Part shown: positions 8,072 to 17,734 of the stretch, piece by piece
Layout: every line of letters starts with the position of its first letter
Numbering within the stretch: the first letter of the stretch is position 1
Origin: Hymenobacter nivis
GTDB taxonomy: Bacteria > Bacteroidota > Bacteroidia > Cytophagales > Hymenobacteraceae
Length of the DNA: 64,000 nucleotides
Reading direction: 5' to 3'
Assembly: GCF_006439025.1 (NCBI RefSeq)
Contig: NZ_RCYZ01000002.1
Span: 248,753-312,752, forward strand
Program-made: the position numbers and the translations under genes
Notes under the pieces: model-generated
What the model saw: the letters and a program-made list of their open reading frames with translations, nothing else
The model's database searches: none
What the model was told of the DNA's origin: nothing

Positions 8072-8095
8072 CCTAAACCCATTCCCGCCTTTGCC

Positions 8096-9331
8096 ATGTC
8101 CTCCATCGCCGACGTTTTATCGCCCGAAGCCAAAGCCCACACCGCCCAGGGCGGCAGCACCAACGCCAACGGCTTCACCGACTACTTCGACCTCGACGGC
8201 CTGCTCACCGAGGAGCACATTCTCGTGCGCCAGAGCATCCGCGACTTCGTGAAAAAGGAGATTTCGCCCAGCATCGAAAAGTGGGCGCAGGACGCGCATT
8301 TCCCGTCCGAAATCGTGCGCAAGTTTGGCGACGTGGGGGCCTTCGGGCCCACCATTCCCACCGAGTACGGCGGCGGCGGCATGGACTATATCAGCTACGG
8401 CCTCATCATGCAGGAAATCGAGCGCGGCGACTCCGGCATGCGCTCCACGGCCTCGGTGCAGGGCTCCCTGGTGATGTTCCCCATCTACCAGTACGGCTCC
8501 GAGGAGCAGCGCCAGAAGTATTTGCCCAAGCTGGCCAGCGGCGAGTGGCTGGGCTGCTTCGGCCTGACGGAGCCCGACCACGGCTCGAACCCCGGCGGCA
8601 TGACCACCAACATTAAGGACGCCGGCGACCACTACGTACTCAACGGCGCCAAGCTCTGGATTTCCAACTCGCCCGAGTGCCAGGTGGCCGTGGTGTGGGC
8701 CAAAAACGAGCAGGGCCGCATCAAGGGCGTCATCGTGGAGCGCGGCATGGAAGGCTTCACTACCCCCGAAATCCACAACAAGTGGAGCCTGCGCGCCAGC
8801 GTCACCGGTGAGCTGGTGTTCGACAACGTGAAGATTCCCAAGGAGAACATCCTCCCCAATATCGAAGGCCTCCGGGGCCCCCTCAGCTGCCTCGACTCGG
8901 CCCGTTTCGGCATTGCCTGGGGCGCCATCGGCGCGGCCATCGACTGCTACGAGTCGGCCCTGAAGTACAGCCTCCAGCGCGAGCAGTTCGGCAAGCCCAT
9001 CGCCAGCTTCCAGCTCCAGCAGAAAAAGCTGGCTGAGATGATCACCGAAATTACCAAGGCCCAGCTCCTGGCCTGGCGCCTGGGCGTGCTCAAAAACGAA
9101 GGCAAGGCCACCAGCGCCCAAATCAGCATGGCCAAGCGCAATAGCGTGGACATGGCCCTGCACGTAGCCCGCGAGGCCCGCCAAATCCACGGCGGCATGG
9201 GCATCACCGGCGAGTACCCCATCATGCGCCACATGATGAACCTCGAATCGGTGGTGACCTACGAGGGCACCCACGACATCCACCTGCTCATCACTGGGGC
9301 GGATATCACCGGCATCCAAGCGTTTAAGTAA
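8096..9331 (+). CDS. Acyl-CoA dehydrogenase, glutaryl-CoA dehydrogenase-like
   Basis: 411 residues. All acyl-CoA dehydrogenase blocks are present: an N-terminal helical domain, GCFGLTEPDHGSNPGGM (FAD/substrate loop), the beta domain (LWISNSPECQVAVVWAK), and the C-terminal helical domain with QLQQKKLAEM and ARQIHGGMGITGEYPIMRHMMNLESVVTYEGTHDIHLL. The Glu in TYEGTHDIH is the catalytic base position of glutaryl-CoA dehydrogenases. This flavoenzyme probably oxidises and decarboxylates glutaryl-CoA to crotonyl-CoA in lysine/tryptophan breakdown. A related short-chain specificity is not excluded. The promoter lies close upstream; the gene is monocistronic. Confidence 0.9.
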   Translation: MSSIADVLSPEAKAHTAQGGSTNANGFTDYFDLDGLLTEEHILVRQSIRDFVKKEISPSIEKWAQDAHFPSEIVRKFGDVGAFGPTIPTEYGGGGMDYISYGLIMQEIERGDSGMRSTASVQGSLVMFPIYQYGSEEQRQKYLPKLASGEWLGCFGLTEPDHGSNPGGMTTNIKDAGDHYVLNGAKLWISNSPECQVAVVWAKNEQGRIKGVIVERGMEGFTTPEIHNKWSLRASVTGELVFDNVKIPKENILPNIEGLRGPLSCLDSARFGIAWGAIGAAIDCYESALKYSLQREQFGKPIASFQLQQKKLAEMITEITKAQLLAWRLGVLKNEGKATSAQISMAKRNSVDMALHVAREARQIHGGMGITGEYPIMRHMMNLESVVTYEGTHDIHLLITGADITGIQAFK

Positions 9332-9366
9332 GACAAGATTTGTATCACCTGCTTTAGTTTGTGCAT

Positions 9367-9403
9367 AAAAAACGGCCGTCCTAATGAATGGGCGGCCGTT
9401 TTT
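9367..9403. terminator. Bidirectional hairpin terminator
   Basis: The stem AAAAACGGCCG pairs with CGGCCGTTTTT across a short loop. It lies between the convergent acyl-CoA dehydrogenase gene and the small minus-strand gene, with U tracts possible on both sides. Confidence 0.8.
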
Positions 9404-9432
9404 GGTTGAAGTGAAATGGGAACAGAAGCCCC

Positions 9433-9798
9433 TTATTTCTCCAATAAATACACGTTTTGAGCGAAAATTGTATTGCCTTGGTTGGCAAACCCACTGGGCG
9501 TCACGCTTACAACGTGCCAGCCAGCTTTGGTGTACTCGTTCACGGTGGCTAAAGTCGCTTTATGTACTTCGGTTAGATTGGCTGCCAGTTTCTTGGCGCT
9601 GCCCCGGCTGAAATCCACAGCTTTTTCCTGTTGCTTGCCATCGGGGTCGATGGTGATGATGGCTGCCTGCGCATCAAAGCCAAGTGACACGTTGCTAATA
9701 ACCATCATAGAACCCGTCGGCTCGGCCGCCTTCGGGTAAAATGCCCACGAGCCAACTACGGCCAGGGCCAATGCTCCGGAGAGAAATACGTTTTTCAC
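9433..9798 (-). CDS. Secreted protein of unknown function
   Basis: 121 residues from a GTG start (complement of 9796-9798). Residues 1-25 are a clear signal peptide (KNVFLSGALALAVVGSWAFYP). The mature part is mixed alpha/beta, with a strand-rich start (GSMMVISNVSLGFDAQAAIITIDPDG) and NEYTKAGWHVVSVTPSG near the end. No lipobox cysteine is seen, so it is probably soluble in the periplasm or exported. I do not recognise the family. Confidence 0.7.
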   Translation of the reverse strand: MKNVFLSGALALAVVGSWAFYPKAAEPTGSMMVISNVSLGFDAQAAIITIDPDGKQQEKAVDFSRGSAKKLAANLTEVHKATLATVNEYTKAGWHVVSVTPSGFANQGNTIFAQNVYLLEK

Positions 9799-9921
9799 AA
9801 GTTAAGAAAGGAAAAGGGTGAATGCTTCTGCAACGTACCTCAGTTTTAGAAAACGCCTGGCTGTAAAGTGCTTGTTTGAACTAATTAGCACGAAATGTCC
9901 TGCCATTCGCCATCGGCCCCG

Positions 9922-9928
9922 TAATTTG
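9922..9928 (+). promoter_or_regulatory. -7-like element TAATTTG, near-leaderless start
   Basis: One base shorter than TAnnTTTG and only five bases before the ATG at 9934, which would place the transcript start at or next to the start codon. Confidence 0.45.
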
Positions 9929-9933
9929 CCCCC

Positions 9934-10275
9934 ATGAAGCAGGCTACCGAACCCCTCGTGCTACTGGAGTGCCTCGTTGCGGGCACCTCGCACCGCCGCC
10001 CCGAAATTGACGAAGTAGAACCTTCGCTGCAAGTCGGGCAGGCCCTGTTGCTCACCCGCGAGCCCGACAGCCACTACGACGACTGGGCCGTGCAGGTGCA
10101 CACCCACCCCACCACCCACCCCGCCAACGTGTGGCTCGGCTACTTGCCCGAAACCCAGAACGAAACCGTAGCCCGCCTGCTCGACGCCGGCTTTGCCATT
10201 GAAGCTCGCCTCAACCACAAAGCCTGGGAAGACGATTGGCTGCACCTCGACATTGAGGTACTAATGAACCGTTAG
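9934..10275 (+). CDS. Stand-alone HIRAN domain protein
   Basis: 113 residues that are almost wholly a HIRAN domain: LLTREPDSHYDDWAVQVHT followed by VWLGYLPETQNETVARLLDAGFAIEARL, the typical L-REPxNxYDxxAV...LGYLP..N..IARLLDxG pattern. HIRAN domains bind DNA ends or damaged DNA in SWI/SNF-type and Rad5-like proteins. Bacterial single-domain versions are known but their role is unclear. It lies 120 nt upstream of ruvB in the same direction, so a recombination link is possible but unproven. Confidence 0.85.
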   Translation: MKQATEPLVLLECLVAGTSHRRPEIDEVEPSLQVGQALLLTREPDSHYDDWAVQVHTHPTTHPANVWLGYLPETQNETVARLLDAGFAIEARLNHKAWEDDWLHLDIEVLMNR

Positions 10276-10395
10276 CAAGGGCCCCGGCGGCGGCGCAGCT
10301 TTGCTAAAATAATGGGAGCTTTTTCCCGGCGGTTGGGGTTGAGGAATAGGGCCCCCACGGCTGCCACCTGACCACCACCAACCGATACTTATCCC

Positions 10396-11448
10396 ATGCG
10401 CGAAGCCTATCTCACCGGCGGCACCGAACAGTTCGACGCCACTGACAAGGACATCGACAAGGCCCTGCGGCCGCTGTCGTTCGACGACTTCACGGGCCAG
10501 GCCAAAATCCTGGAAAACCTGAAGGTGTTCGTGGCCGCCGCCAAGCAGCGCGGCGACGCCCTCGACCACGTATTGTTGCACGGGCCCCCCGGCCTGGGTA
10601 AAACCACGCTCTCTCACATCATCGCCAACGAGCTGGGCAGCAGCATCAAGATGACCTCGGGCCCCGTGCTCGACAAGCCTTCGGACCTGGCCGGCCTGCT
10701 CACCAACCTGGAGCCGCACGACGTGCTGTTCATCGACGAAATCCACCGCCTCAACCCCGTGGTGGAAGAGTACCTGTACTCGGCGATGGAGGATTACCGC
10801 ATCGACATCATGCTCGATTCAGGCCCCAACGCCCGCTCGGTCCAGATTTCGCTCTCGCCCTTCACCCTCGTGGGGGCCACCACGCGCTCGGGCATGCTCA
10901 CGGCCCCACTGCGGGCCCGTTTCGGCATTTCGGCCCGGCTGGAGTACTACGACTCTAAGCTGCTGACTACCATTGTGCTGCGCTCGGCCGAAATCCTGGG
11001 CACGCCCATCCATGAAGACGCGGCCTTCGAAATTGCCCGCCGCTCGCGCGGCACCCCGCGCATTGCCAACAACCTGCTGCGCCGCACCCGCGACTTTGCT
11101 CAAATCAAGGGCGACGGCACCATCACGGTGGAAATTGCGCAGTTTGCCCTGAACGCCCTGGACGTAGATGCCCGCGGCCTCGACGACATGGACAAGCGCA
11201 TCCTTACCACCATCATCGACAAGTTCAAAGGGGGCCCCGTGGGCATCACCACCATCGCCACTGCGTGTGGTGAAGAAGGCGAAACCATCGAGGAAGTGTA
11301 CGAGCCCTTCCTCATCCAGGAGGGTTACATCAAGCGCACCTCGCGCGGCCGCGAGGCCACCGAAGCCGCCTACCAGCACCTGGGCCGCCTGCTGCCCAGC
11401 CACTTGCGCGGCAACAACGGCGACCTATTTGCCGAGATTACGGCTTAG
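10396..11448 (+). CDS. ruvB: Holliday junction branch migration ATPase RuvB
   Basis: 350 residues, the usual length. It starts MREAYLTGG and reaches [12 protein letters not shown], the normal RuvB N-terminus. Walker [10 protein letters not shown] is at about 62-70, Walker [12 protein letters not shown], sensor [19 protein letters not shown], and the C-terminal winged helix contains [15 protein letters not shown] and [16 protein letters not shown]. As a hexameric motor with RuvA it drives Holliday junction branch migration. ruvA and ruvC are not nearby, which is common in Bacteroidota. Confidence 0.98.
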   Translation: MREAYLTGGTEQFDATDKDIDKALRPLSFDDFTGQAKILENLKVFVAAAKQRGDALDHVLLHGPPGLGKTTLSHIIANELGSSIKMTSGPVLDKPSDLAGLLTNLEPHDVLFIDEIHRLNPVVEEYLYSAMEDYRIDIMLDSGPNARSVQISLSPFTLVGATTRSGMLTAPLRARFGISARLEYYDSKLLTTIVLRSAEILGTPIHEDAAFEIARRSRGTPRIANNLLRRTRDFAQIKGDGTITVEIAQFALNALDVDARGLDDMDKRILTTIIDKFKGGPVGITTIATACGEEGETIEEVYEPFLIQEGYIKRTSRGREATEAAYQHLGRLLPSHLRGNNGDLFAEITA

Positions 11449-11490
11449 TGGCTGCAACCTGGACTCGTAGAGTCCACGCTACGATGCACG

Positions 11491-11524
11491 GAACGCGCCG
11501 CCCTCAGCGGCGCGTTCTTCGTTT
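11491..11524 (+). terminator. Terminator after ruvB
   Basis: A perfect 11-bp stem (11491-11501 with 11507-11517, 5-nt loop CCTCA), followed by a T-rich stretch. It lies 43 nt after the ruvB stop. Confidence 0.75.
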
Positions 11525-11550
11525 CTTTGGGGTTCATTTCCTGCCATCAC

Positions 11551-12486
11551 ATGCTTCTTCGCGCCGAATGGACGCCTTTCATCAAACGCCGCGCTGCCGA
11601 GCTGGGCTTCATGGCGTGCGGTATTTCCAAAGCGGAGTTTCTGGAAGAGGAAGCGCCGCGGCTCGAAAACTGGCTCAAGCGCAGCATGAACGGCCGCATG
11701 GGCTACATGGAAAACCATTTCGACAAACGCCTCGACCCGCGCTTGCTGGTGGACGGGGCCCGGTCGGTAATCTCGCTGCTGCTTAATTATTACCCGCCCA
11801 AGGAGGAACAGCAGCCTGACGATACACTGAAAATCAGTAAGTACGCCTACGGCCGCGACTACCACTTCGTCATTAAGGACAAGCTGAAAAAGCTGCTGGC
11901 TGATATGCAGGCCGAAATTGGCGAAATCGGCGGGCGGTGCTTCGTCGATTCGGCCCCGGTGCTGGACAAGGCCTGGGCCAAGAAGAGCGGCCTTGGCTGG
12001 GTGGGCAAAAACTCCAACCTCATCACGCCCGGCAGCGGCTCGTTCTACTTCATCGCCGAACTGATCGTGGACGTGGATCTGGACTACGACGGTGCCATCC
12101 GCGATTACTGCGGCACGTGCACCAAATGCCTCGACGCCTGCCCCACGCAGGCCATCACCGAGCCCTACGTGGTAGACGGCAGCAAGTGCATCAGCTACTT
12201 TACCATCGAGCTCAAGGACCAGATTCCGACCGAAGTAGCGGGCAAGTTTGGCAACTGGGTGTTTGGCTGCGACATCTGCCAGGACGTGTGCCCTTGGAAC
12301 CGCTTTGCCAAACCGCACCAAGAACCACATTTCCAGGCGCACCCGGAACTGAAAAACCTGTCGGCCAGCGACTGGCGCGAAATTACCCACGAGCTATTCA
12401 CGGAACTGTTCCGGCAGTCGGCGGTGAAGCGCACGGGTTACGCTGGCCTTACCCGCAATATCCAATTCGTATCGCCCGAGGCGTAG
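11551..12486 (+). CDS. queG: Epoxyqueuosine reductase QueG
   Basis: 311 residues from the ATG at 11551; the in-frame TTG at 11527 lies next to the ruvB terminator and is less likely. The N-terminal half has [11 protein letters not shown] and NGRMGYM, then the cobalamin-binding region [16 protein letters not shown]. Two 4Fe-4S motifs follow, [15 protein letters not shown] and [11 protein letters not shown]. The enzyme reduces epoxyqueuosine to queuosine in tRNA anticodons, the last step of queuosine synthesis. Length and motifs are complete. Confidence 0.96.
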   Translation: MLLRAEWTPFIKRRAAELGFMACGISKAEFLEEEAPRLENWLKRSMNGRMGYMENHFDKRLDPRLLVDGARSVISLLLNYYPPKEEQQPDDTLKISKYAYGRDYHFVIKDKLKKLLADMQAEIGEIGGRCFVDSAPVLDKAWAKKSGLGWVGKNSNLITPGSGSFYFIAELIVDVDLDYDGAIRDYCGTCTKCLDACPTQAITEPYVVDGSKCISYFTIELKDQIPTEVAGKFGNWVFGCDICQDVCPWNRFAKPHQEPHFQAHPELKNLSASDWREITHELFTELFRQSAVKRTGYAGLTRNIQFVSPEA

Positions 12487-12501
12487 TACCCGTTGGGGGC
12501 C

Positions 12502-12717
12502 CTAGGCGGCGCTGAGGGCGGGCCCCAGGCCAGCGTGGGCCCGGAATACGCGCTTGAGCACGCGGCGGTAGAGGCGCGAAAATTCGGCATAGCACCACGA
12601 GCGGAACTGCGCCAAGTCAGCGGGCAGCACGGTTTTGAGCGCTTTGCGCAGTTCTTTCTCAAACAGCAGTCTGCTAAAACTAACCTTTAGCAAGATGATT
12701 TTGGCATATTCGAGCAT
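12502..12717 (-). CDS. Small conserved-looking helical protein
   Basis: 71 residues from the ATG at 12717. The sequence LEYAKIILLKVSFSRLLFEKELRKALKTVL, then LAQFRSWCYAEFSRLYRRVLKRVF, is strongly amphipathic and basic. It resembles short proteins of the type ...AKIILEKVSFDxxLFxKELxKA... common in Cytophagales. No signal peptide, no metal motif. Function unknown; possibly a small cytoplasmic regulator or structural peptide. Confidence 0.65.
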   Translation of the reverse strand: MLEYAKIILLKVSFSRLLFEKELRKALKTVLPADLAQFRSWCYAEFSRLYRRVLKRVFRAHAGLGPALSAA

Positions 12718-13058
12718 GGCAATGGGTGGGATGGGGATAGAAGGGTAGGGCCGCCGGCTGCGTACACAAGTTACACCAGCGCAAGCACCAACGCCCGGGT
12801 AGGAACGCGGCACCCAACGACTGCGGTGCCCTATTACGCAAGGAAACCGACCAGGGCTACGTTTATAACCGCCGAATCCCCAAATTTTGTAGATGCAATT
12901 GGGTTCCTGACAGTTGGGAATAGTGCAAAAACTATCAAGATGAACAAACGGCTTGCGCAACGTATTCAGCCTGTGAAAGACAAAAAAAAGCCGGCTCCGC
13001 ATATTGCGGAACCGGCTTTTTTTGTCTTTCCTGTGGCAAGCAGGCCTAGTGTCTTTGA
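12718..13058. other. 341-bp intergenic region
   Basis: Contains the upstream region of the 71-residue gene and the terminator at 12975-13030. An open frame at 12826-13062 on the plus strand reads through the terminator and is not credible. Nothing else seen. Confidence 0.6.
12975..13030 (-). terminator. Long A/T-flanked terminator hairpin
   Basis: GAAAGAC, an A run, GCCGG and TCCGC pair with GCGGA, CCGGC, a T run and GTCTTTC across the loop ATATT, with one bulge and one mismatch. Serves the ferritin-like operon on the minus strand (last stop at 13059). Confidence 0.85.
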
Positions 13059-13949
13059 CTAAGCGCCGATCAGGCTACCAGCACGCGAGTTGTCGAGTAC
13101 TTCGGCAACTTGCAGGTACTCGTCAAAAGCTGCGGCTGCATCCGAAGCCGTGTAGGTAGTGCCCAAGCCAGTGGTGATGGGTACGGCCGACTGCGTCGTG
13201 TTATTCTCGGTTGGGCTAGCCGTAGTGTAAGCAGGAACCACCAAGCCAAACTGGCCAGGGTTAGAGCCTGTAGTAACACCGCTGGTATAAACTGGATGGG
13301 ATGCCAGGTCGTCGGCGGGGTTCACCCAAGCAAGCTGGCCGCGCATTACGCGGATTTTTGCTGCGTGGCGGGCTTCCACCGAGTGGATTTGCAGAGCAAC
13401 GGTCAGCAAATCGGTACCGAGCAGTTCGCCAGCGCGGCCTTTGTAAGCCCGAACGCCGGTGTCTTCCAGAAGCTGGGCAATGCCAAGCTGCGAGGTGGCA
13501 GCGGTGCCAGTCTTAAAGGTGACGAGGGATGCAAAAACCGTCGACCTGAAGGTAACGCCCGATACGGGGGTAGCGCTCATGCCTCTGATTGCGCCTTGCA
13601 ACAGCGTAACGTGCGAATCCTCGTGCTTTTTAATTTGGTCAATGGCCGCCTTGTCAGTAGACGAAGCAGCAGTGTATAGGGCAGAAGCCTGTACTTTTTT
13701 GTAGAAGTCTTGCTCGAACAGCTCCAGTGCCAGTGCATACTGGAGCACTTCCACGGCCGTAGCCGTGGTGCCAGTGGTGCCGGCGTAAGCCTTTTGGAAC
13801 AGCGCGCCCAGGAACAGCGGCGTAGCAGCCAAGGCCGAACGCTTAGCTGCGGTGCCCAGCGAACCGAAAATAGCGCGGCGCGAGTCGAAGCGACCGAGAA
13901 CGTCGGCATCTACCTCCGCGAGCTGGTCAATTATTTTGAAGAGATCCAT
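13059..13949 (-). CDS. Ferritin-like domain protein (second of pair)
   Basis: 296 residues. After an N-terminal RRAIFGSLGTAAKRSALAATPLFLGALFQKAYA segment (Tat-like RRAIFG, about 24-56) comes a four-helix ferritin-like domain of the PF13668 type. It has ELFEQDFYKK, KKHEDSHVTLLQGAI and HSVEARHAAKIRVMRG, which supply Glu and His positions suited to a di-metal site. The C-terminal 90 residues are Thr/Ser-rich. It probably acts in the cell envelope; related proteins are linked to desiccation or stress but no reaction is established. It lies 33 nt downstream of its paralogue, so the two form an operon. Confidence 0.85.
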   Translation of the reverse strand: MDLFKIIDQLAEVDADVLGRFDSRRAIFGSLGTAAKRSALAATPLFLGALFQKAYAGTTGTTATAVEVLQYALALELFEQDFYKKVQASALYTAASSTDKAAIDQIKKHEDSHVTLLQGAIRGMSATPVSGVTFRSTVFASLVTFKTGTAATSQLGIAQLLEDTGVRAYKGRAGELLGTDLLTVALQIHSVEARHAAKIRVMRGQLAWVNPADDLASHPVYTSGVTTGSNPGQFGLVVPAYTTASPTENNTTQSAVPITTGLGTTYTASDAAAAFDEYLQVAEVLDNSRAGSLIGA

Positions 13950-13982
13950 AACAAAAATTGATTACAAATGAGGAAGAGGAAA

Positions 13983-14720
13983 TTATTTGCCGACGTTGCT
14001 AGCGTCCAACTTTTCCATTACATAGGTCTGGGCGACGGCAATCACGTCAGTCGGCGCCATAGCTTTGTCGAGGCCAGTCGTAGGGTCTACTTGGTCGTCG
14101 CCAGCAAACGATTTGCCAGTGGAATCGAGCAAATCACGAACGTAAGCAGCGTGACGGGCTTCAACCGAAACAATCTGGCCAGCAATGACCAAGTAAGCGG
14201 CAGTCTTGATCAATTTGCCGGCACCGTTATAAGCGGCTACCCCCAGATCCTCAAATGCCTTCGCGGTACCTAATACTGAGGCGCGCGACGAGAAGTTAAT
14301 GCTGGAGAAGTTCGGAGTCAGGCCGGGGATTGCTTTGCCGGGCGCATCGCGGTTAATTGCAGCCTTAAAGAAATCGCGGTGAATGGCTTCGTGCGCTGCA
14401 ACCTGCGTGAAGTAAGCCAATTCGGTCGACTGGAAGTCGGAAGCCGGGGTTTTAACTACTTGCGCGTAGAAAGCAGCTTCCAGTTGCTCCAGTGCGTAAG
14501 CGTAGTTGAGCACACCTACGTCGCCCGAGCCAAGGCTCACAGTGCCGGTAGTGGGCGTGTTGTTATTTGTGTCGTCTTTCGAGCAACCGGCTAATACTAA
14601 TGCAGTAGCACCGGCGGTAGCGCCGGCATACATAAAGAACGAACGCCGTTTGATAGGCGTGTACAGAGGCTGGACGGTGATAAGCTCGTCTTTGCCGCCT
14701 ACTTGGGAGTGTTGGGACAT
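13983..14720 (-). CDS. Ferritin-like lipoprotein (first of pair), Tat-type signal
   Basis: 245 residues from the ATG at 14720 (MSQHSQVGG). A KRRSFFMYAG twin-arginine motif (about 25-34) runs into a hydrophobic stretch and the lipobox LAGC at about 47, so a Tat-exported lipoprotein is likely. The ferritin-like domain follows, with QLEAAFYAQV, HEAIHRDFF and VSVEARHAAYVRDLL carrying the putative metal-binding Glu/His. Folding before export would fit cytoplasmic metal loading. It is the first gene of a two-gene operon with the adjacent paralogue. Confidence 0.87.
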   Translation of the reverse strand: MSQHSQVGGKDELITVQPLYTPIKRRSFFMYAGATAGATALVLAGCSKDDTNNNTPTTGTVSLGSGDVGVLNYAYALEQLEAAFYAQVVKTPASDFQSTELAYFTQVAAHEAIHRDFFKAAINRDAPGKAIPGLTPNFSSINFSSRASVLGTAKAFEDLGVAAYNGAGKLIKTAAYLVIAGQIVSVEARHAAYVRDLLDSTGKSFAGDDQVDPTTGLDKAMAPTDVIAVAQTYVMEKLDASNVGK

Positions 14721-14994
14721 GGTGAAAAAGAAAAATGGTAAAAAATAGGTAAAGGAATTTTCATTGCCCGGCACTTCGGCGTGGCATGTTTCTCTGGCAA
14801 AGTAAAGTGCTAGAGCACCATGCGCCCGAGGCGTTCGTGGGCTAGATACGGTCCGGCTTGGCGCAAGGATTGTGTTTTTACATAAATTATTTTATTCTTG
14901 ATTTAATCCTATACGATTAGTTTTATGCTATAAACAGCTTAATCAATGATTTAGGCCAACTTAGGGGCCCTTTACCGTACAGATTACGAAAAGA

Positions 14995-16497
14995 TTGAAA
15001 ACGATTGCACTCCAATTTTTATTTATTATTTTTTTGGTGTCGGCCGATATTTTGTGCTGGGCCCAGCCCGAGGGGCCCCGCGTGGCGCTGGTGCCCGGCC
15101 CGGCCAGTGTGCCCGTTACGGGTATCTATACTTTAGCGTTCAGGTTAAGGGGCGAGGCGCTGGCCGAATATTCCGATTTCCCCGACCTAGAAGGCTTCAA
15201 GAAAGCTGGTAAAACCAGTACTACTACCACCCAGCTGGTGGCCGGCCAGCGCTTCACCGAACTGACGCTCACGCAGCGCTACGCTCCCTATGGCGAGGGC
15301 GACTACGCCATCAAGCCCTTCCAGCTGACGGTGAACGGGGTGCGGGTGCGCGGCGGCGGCACCACCGTGCACGTGGGCCCGGCCGTGGTGGCGGTGCCCC
15401 CAGCCAAGGCCCCGGCGGCCGATGCCGCGCCCCTGCAAGGCGTGGGGGCCCTCGACCAGCTGTTTGGCAAGCCTAAGCCGGCCCTGTATTTCGACGTGCC
15501 CGACCGCGGAGCCCTGGCCCTGGAGGCCGACCGCCGGCAGGTTTTCGTGGGTGAGGGCGTGCGGGTGGCCCTCTCGTTCTACCTGCGGCCCGCCGACCAG
15601 GCGGTGCTGGCCTTTCACGATTTCGACGACCAGCTACCGCGCCTGATTGGGCAGCTGCGCCAAACCACAGCCTGGGAGGTGCCCGCCGCCGAGCAGCGCG
15701 TGCTGCCCGACACCGTGCGCCGCGGCGGCGAGCTGCTGCTGCGCTTCCGGCTGGCCGAAACCACCTACTACCCGCTCACGGCCCAGCCCCTGCGCTTCCC
15801 GCCCCTGGCCCTAACGATGACCAAGTTCCGGCTTCTGAAAAAGCCCGAGCCCGGCGTGGATGGCCGCCTGGCCCAATACAAAACCTACCTGGCCCCGGCC
15901 TTGGTGGTGGCCGTGCGCCCGCTGCCAGCGCGGCGCGGCGGGGGCCCCCCGGCCGCCGTGGGCCACTACCAGCTGCGCGAATCCATCAGCCGCACCGAGT
16001 TTGCGGCGGGGCAGGCGTTTGGCTACACGTTTGGGGTGGAGGGGCGCGGCAACCTGGGGGCCCTGCCGCCGCCGGTGCTGGCCCCGCGGCCCGGGCTGGC
16101 CGTGTACGGCCCCGAGGTGCGCGATGAGGCTCTGCCCGGCGGGGGCGGGCGCAAGCTGTTTCGCTACCGCCTGGTGGCCCAGCGGCCGGGCCCCCTGCCG
16201 CTCGACAGCCTCTTCCAGCTGGCGGTGTTTGACCCCACCACGGGGCGCTACGACACGCTGCGCTCGGCCCTGCGCCTTCAGATCCGGGCTGGCGCGTCGG
16301 CCCCGGCGGGGCCCCCAGTGGCGGCCGATGCGGCCCCCAGCGACCCGTTTTACGGCCCCGCCATTGCCCGGGCCGACGCCGTGTGGCAGCCGCTCGATGC
16401 CTATCGCCAAGCGCGGCGCTACGCCGGGGCCCTGCTGGTGGGGCTGCTGGGCCTGGCCACCGCCGGCTGGTGGCAGGCCCGGCGGCGGGCCAACTGA
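14995..16497 (+). CDS. BatD-like membrane protein
   Basis: 500 residues from a TTG start, with an N-terminal signal sequence (about 4-22). The periplasmic part consists of beta-rich repeats: YSDFPDLEGFKKAGKTSTTTTQLV early, then VFVGEGVRVALSFYLRPADQ and RESISRTEFAAGQAFGYTFGVEGRGNL. One C-terminal transmembrane helix (about 474-492) ends in a basic tail. This layout is that of BatD (oxygen/aerotolerance operon). Unusually, no batA, batB, batC or MoxR gene is adjacent; aroC follows 75 nt later. There is no Shine-Dalgarno sequence, and the start codon is the least certain point. Confidence 0.8.
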   Translation: MKTIALQFLFIIFLVSADILCWAQPEGPRVALVPGPASVPVTGIYTLAFRLRGEALAEYSDFPDLEGFKKAGKTSTTTTQLVAGQRFTELTLTQRYAPYGEGDYAIKPFQLTVNGVRVRGGGTTVHVGPAVVAVPPAKAPAADAAPLQGVGALDQLFGKPKPALYFDVPDRGALALEADRRQVFVGEGVRVALSFYLRPADQAVLAFHDFDDQLPRLIGQLRQTTAWEVPAAEQRVLPDTVRRGGELLLRFRLAETTYYPLTAQPLRFPPLALTMTKFRLLKKPEPGVDGRLAQYKTYLAPALVVAVRPLPARRGGGPPAAVGHYQLRESISRTEFAAGQAFGYTFGVEGRGNLGALPPPVLAPRPGLAVYGPEVRDEALPGGGGRKLFRYRLVAQRPGPLPLDSLFQLAVFDPTTGRYDTLRSALRLQIRAGASAPAGPPVAADAAPSDPFYGPAIARADAVWQPLDAYRQARRYAGALLVGLLGLATAGWWQARRRAN

Positions 16498-16572
16498 TGA
16501 ATTCCCCGCGAATTTCCCGCGAACTTGCCGGCTCGTTGCCCTTCGTTTGTTTCTTCTTCGCTTTGTTTGCCC

Positions 16573-17652
16573 ATGTCCAACACCTTCGGCACCCTTTTCC
16601 GCATCACCACCTTTGGCGAGTCGCACGGCACCGGCATCGGGGTAATTATTGACGGCTGCCCGGCCGGCCTGGCTGTGGAGGCGGCCCATATCCAAGCCGC
16701 GCTGGACCGCCGCCGCCCCGGCCAGAGCGAGCTGACCACGCCCCGCAATGAGGCCGACCGCGTGCAAATCCAGTCGGGTCTATTTGAAGGAATGACCACC
16801 GGCACGCCCATCAGCTTGTTCATCCCCAACGCCGACCAGCGCTCCGACGATTATTCGCACATTGCCGGGGCCTACCGCCCCAGCCACGCCGACTACACCT
16901 ACGACGCCAAGTACGGCCGCCGCGACCACCGCGGCGGGGGCCGCAGCTCGGCCCGCGAAACCGCCGCCCGCGTGGCCGCCGGGGCCGTGGCCGCCCAGCT
17001 GCTGGCGCACTTTGGGGTGCGGGTGCAGGCCTATGTGTCGGCCGTGGGCGAAATTGAAGTGCCTGTGGGCTACGAAGAATTGGACTTGAGCCTGATTGAC
17101 ACCAACCTCGTGCGCTGCCCTGACCCCGCCACCGCTGCCCGTATGGAAGACCGCATCCGGGCCGCGCGCGACGCGCACGACACCGTGGGCGGCGTGATAA
17201 CGGGCGTGGCCACCGGCGTGCCCCCGGGCCTCGGCGAGCCGGTGTTCGACAAGCTGCCCGCCGTGCTGGGCCACGCCCTGCTCAGCATCAACGCCGTGAA
17301 GGGCTTCGAGTTCGGCTCGGGCTTTGAAGGCACGAAGCTGGCCGGCTCGCAGCACAACGACGAGTTTTACACCGACGAGGCTGGCCGCATTGCCACCCGC
17401 ACCAACCGTAGCGGCGGCAGCCAGGGCGGCATTTCCAACGGCCAGGACGTGTACTTCCGGGTGGCGTTCAAGCCCGTGGCCACCATTCTCCAGTCGCAGC
17501 CCACCGTCAACCAGGCCGGTGAGGCCGTAACGCTGGCCGGCCGCGGCCGCCACGACCCCTGCGTGCTGCCCCGCGCCGTGCCCATCGTGGAGGCCATGAC
17601 GCACCTCGTGCTGGCCGACCTGCTGCTGCGCGCCCGCAGCAACCAGCTGTAA
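16573..17652 (+). CDS. aroC: Chorismate synthase
   Basis: 359 residues from the ATG at 16573. It begins [18 protein letters not shown], the conserved chorismate synthase N-terminus. [52 protein letters not shown] and GSQHNDEFY follow, and [14 protein letters not shown] and [18 protein letters not shown] near the end. It converts EPSP to chorismate using reduced FMN, the last shikimate-pathway step. Complete and of normal length. Confidence 0.98.
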   Translation: MSNTFGTLFRITTFGESHGTGIGVIIDGCPAGLAVEAAHIQAALDRRRPGQSELTTPRNEADRVQIQSGLFEGMTTGTPISLFIPNADQRSDDYSHIAGAYRPSHADYTYDAKYGRRDHRGGGRSSARETAARVAAGAVAAQLLAHFGVRVQAYVSAVGEIEVPVGYEELDLSLIDTNLVRCPDPATAARMEDRIRAARDAHDTVGGVITGVATGVPPGLGEPVFDKLPAVLGHALLSINAVKGFEFGSGFEGTKLAGSQHNDEFYTDEAGRIATRTNRSGGSQGGISNGQDVYFRVAFKPVATILQSQPTVNQAGEAVTLAGRGRHDPCVLPRAVPIVEAMTHLVLADLLLRARSNQL

Positions 17653-17734
17653 AAGGACCGCTAACCGGCACGGCCCCAGCCGCAGCGAATGCTCACCGCC
17701 CGGCTTTGGGGCCCCCGCTGGCGCAAGCTTAAAA

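Noticed and set aside
8069..8095. Upstream TTG start for the acyl-CoA dehydrogenase
   Set aside because: It falls inside the TACCTTTG promoter element; the ATG at 8096 gives the normal family length.
12826..13062. 78-residue plus-strand open frame
   Set aside because: It runs through the strong terminator hairpin at 12975-13030 and has no promoter or family match.
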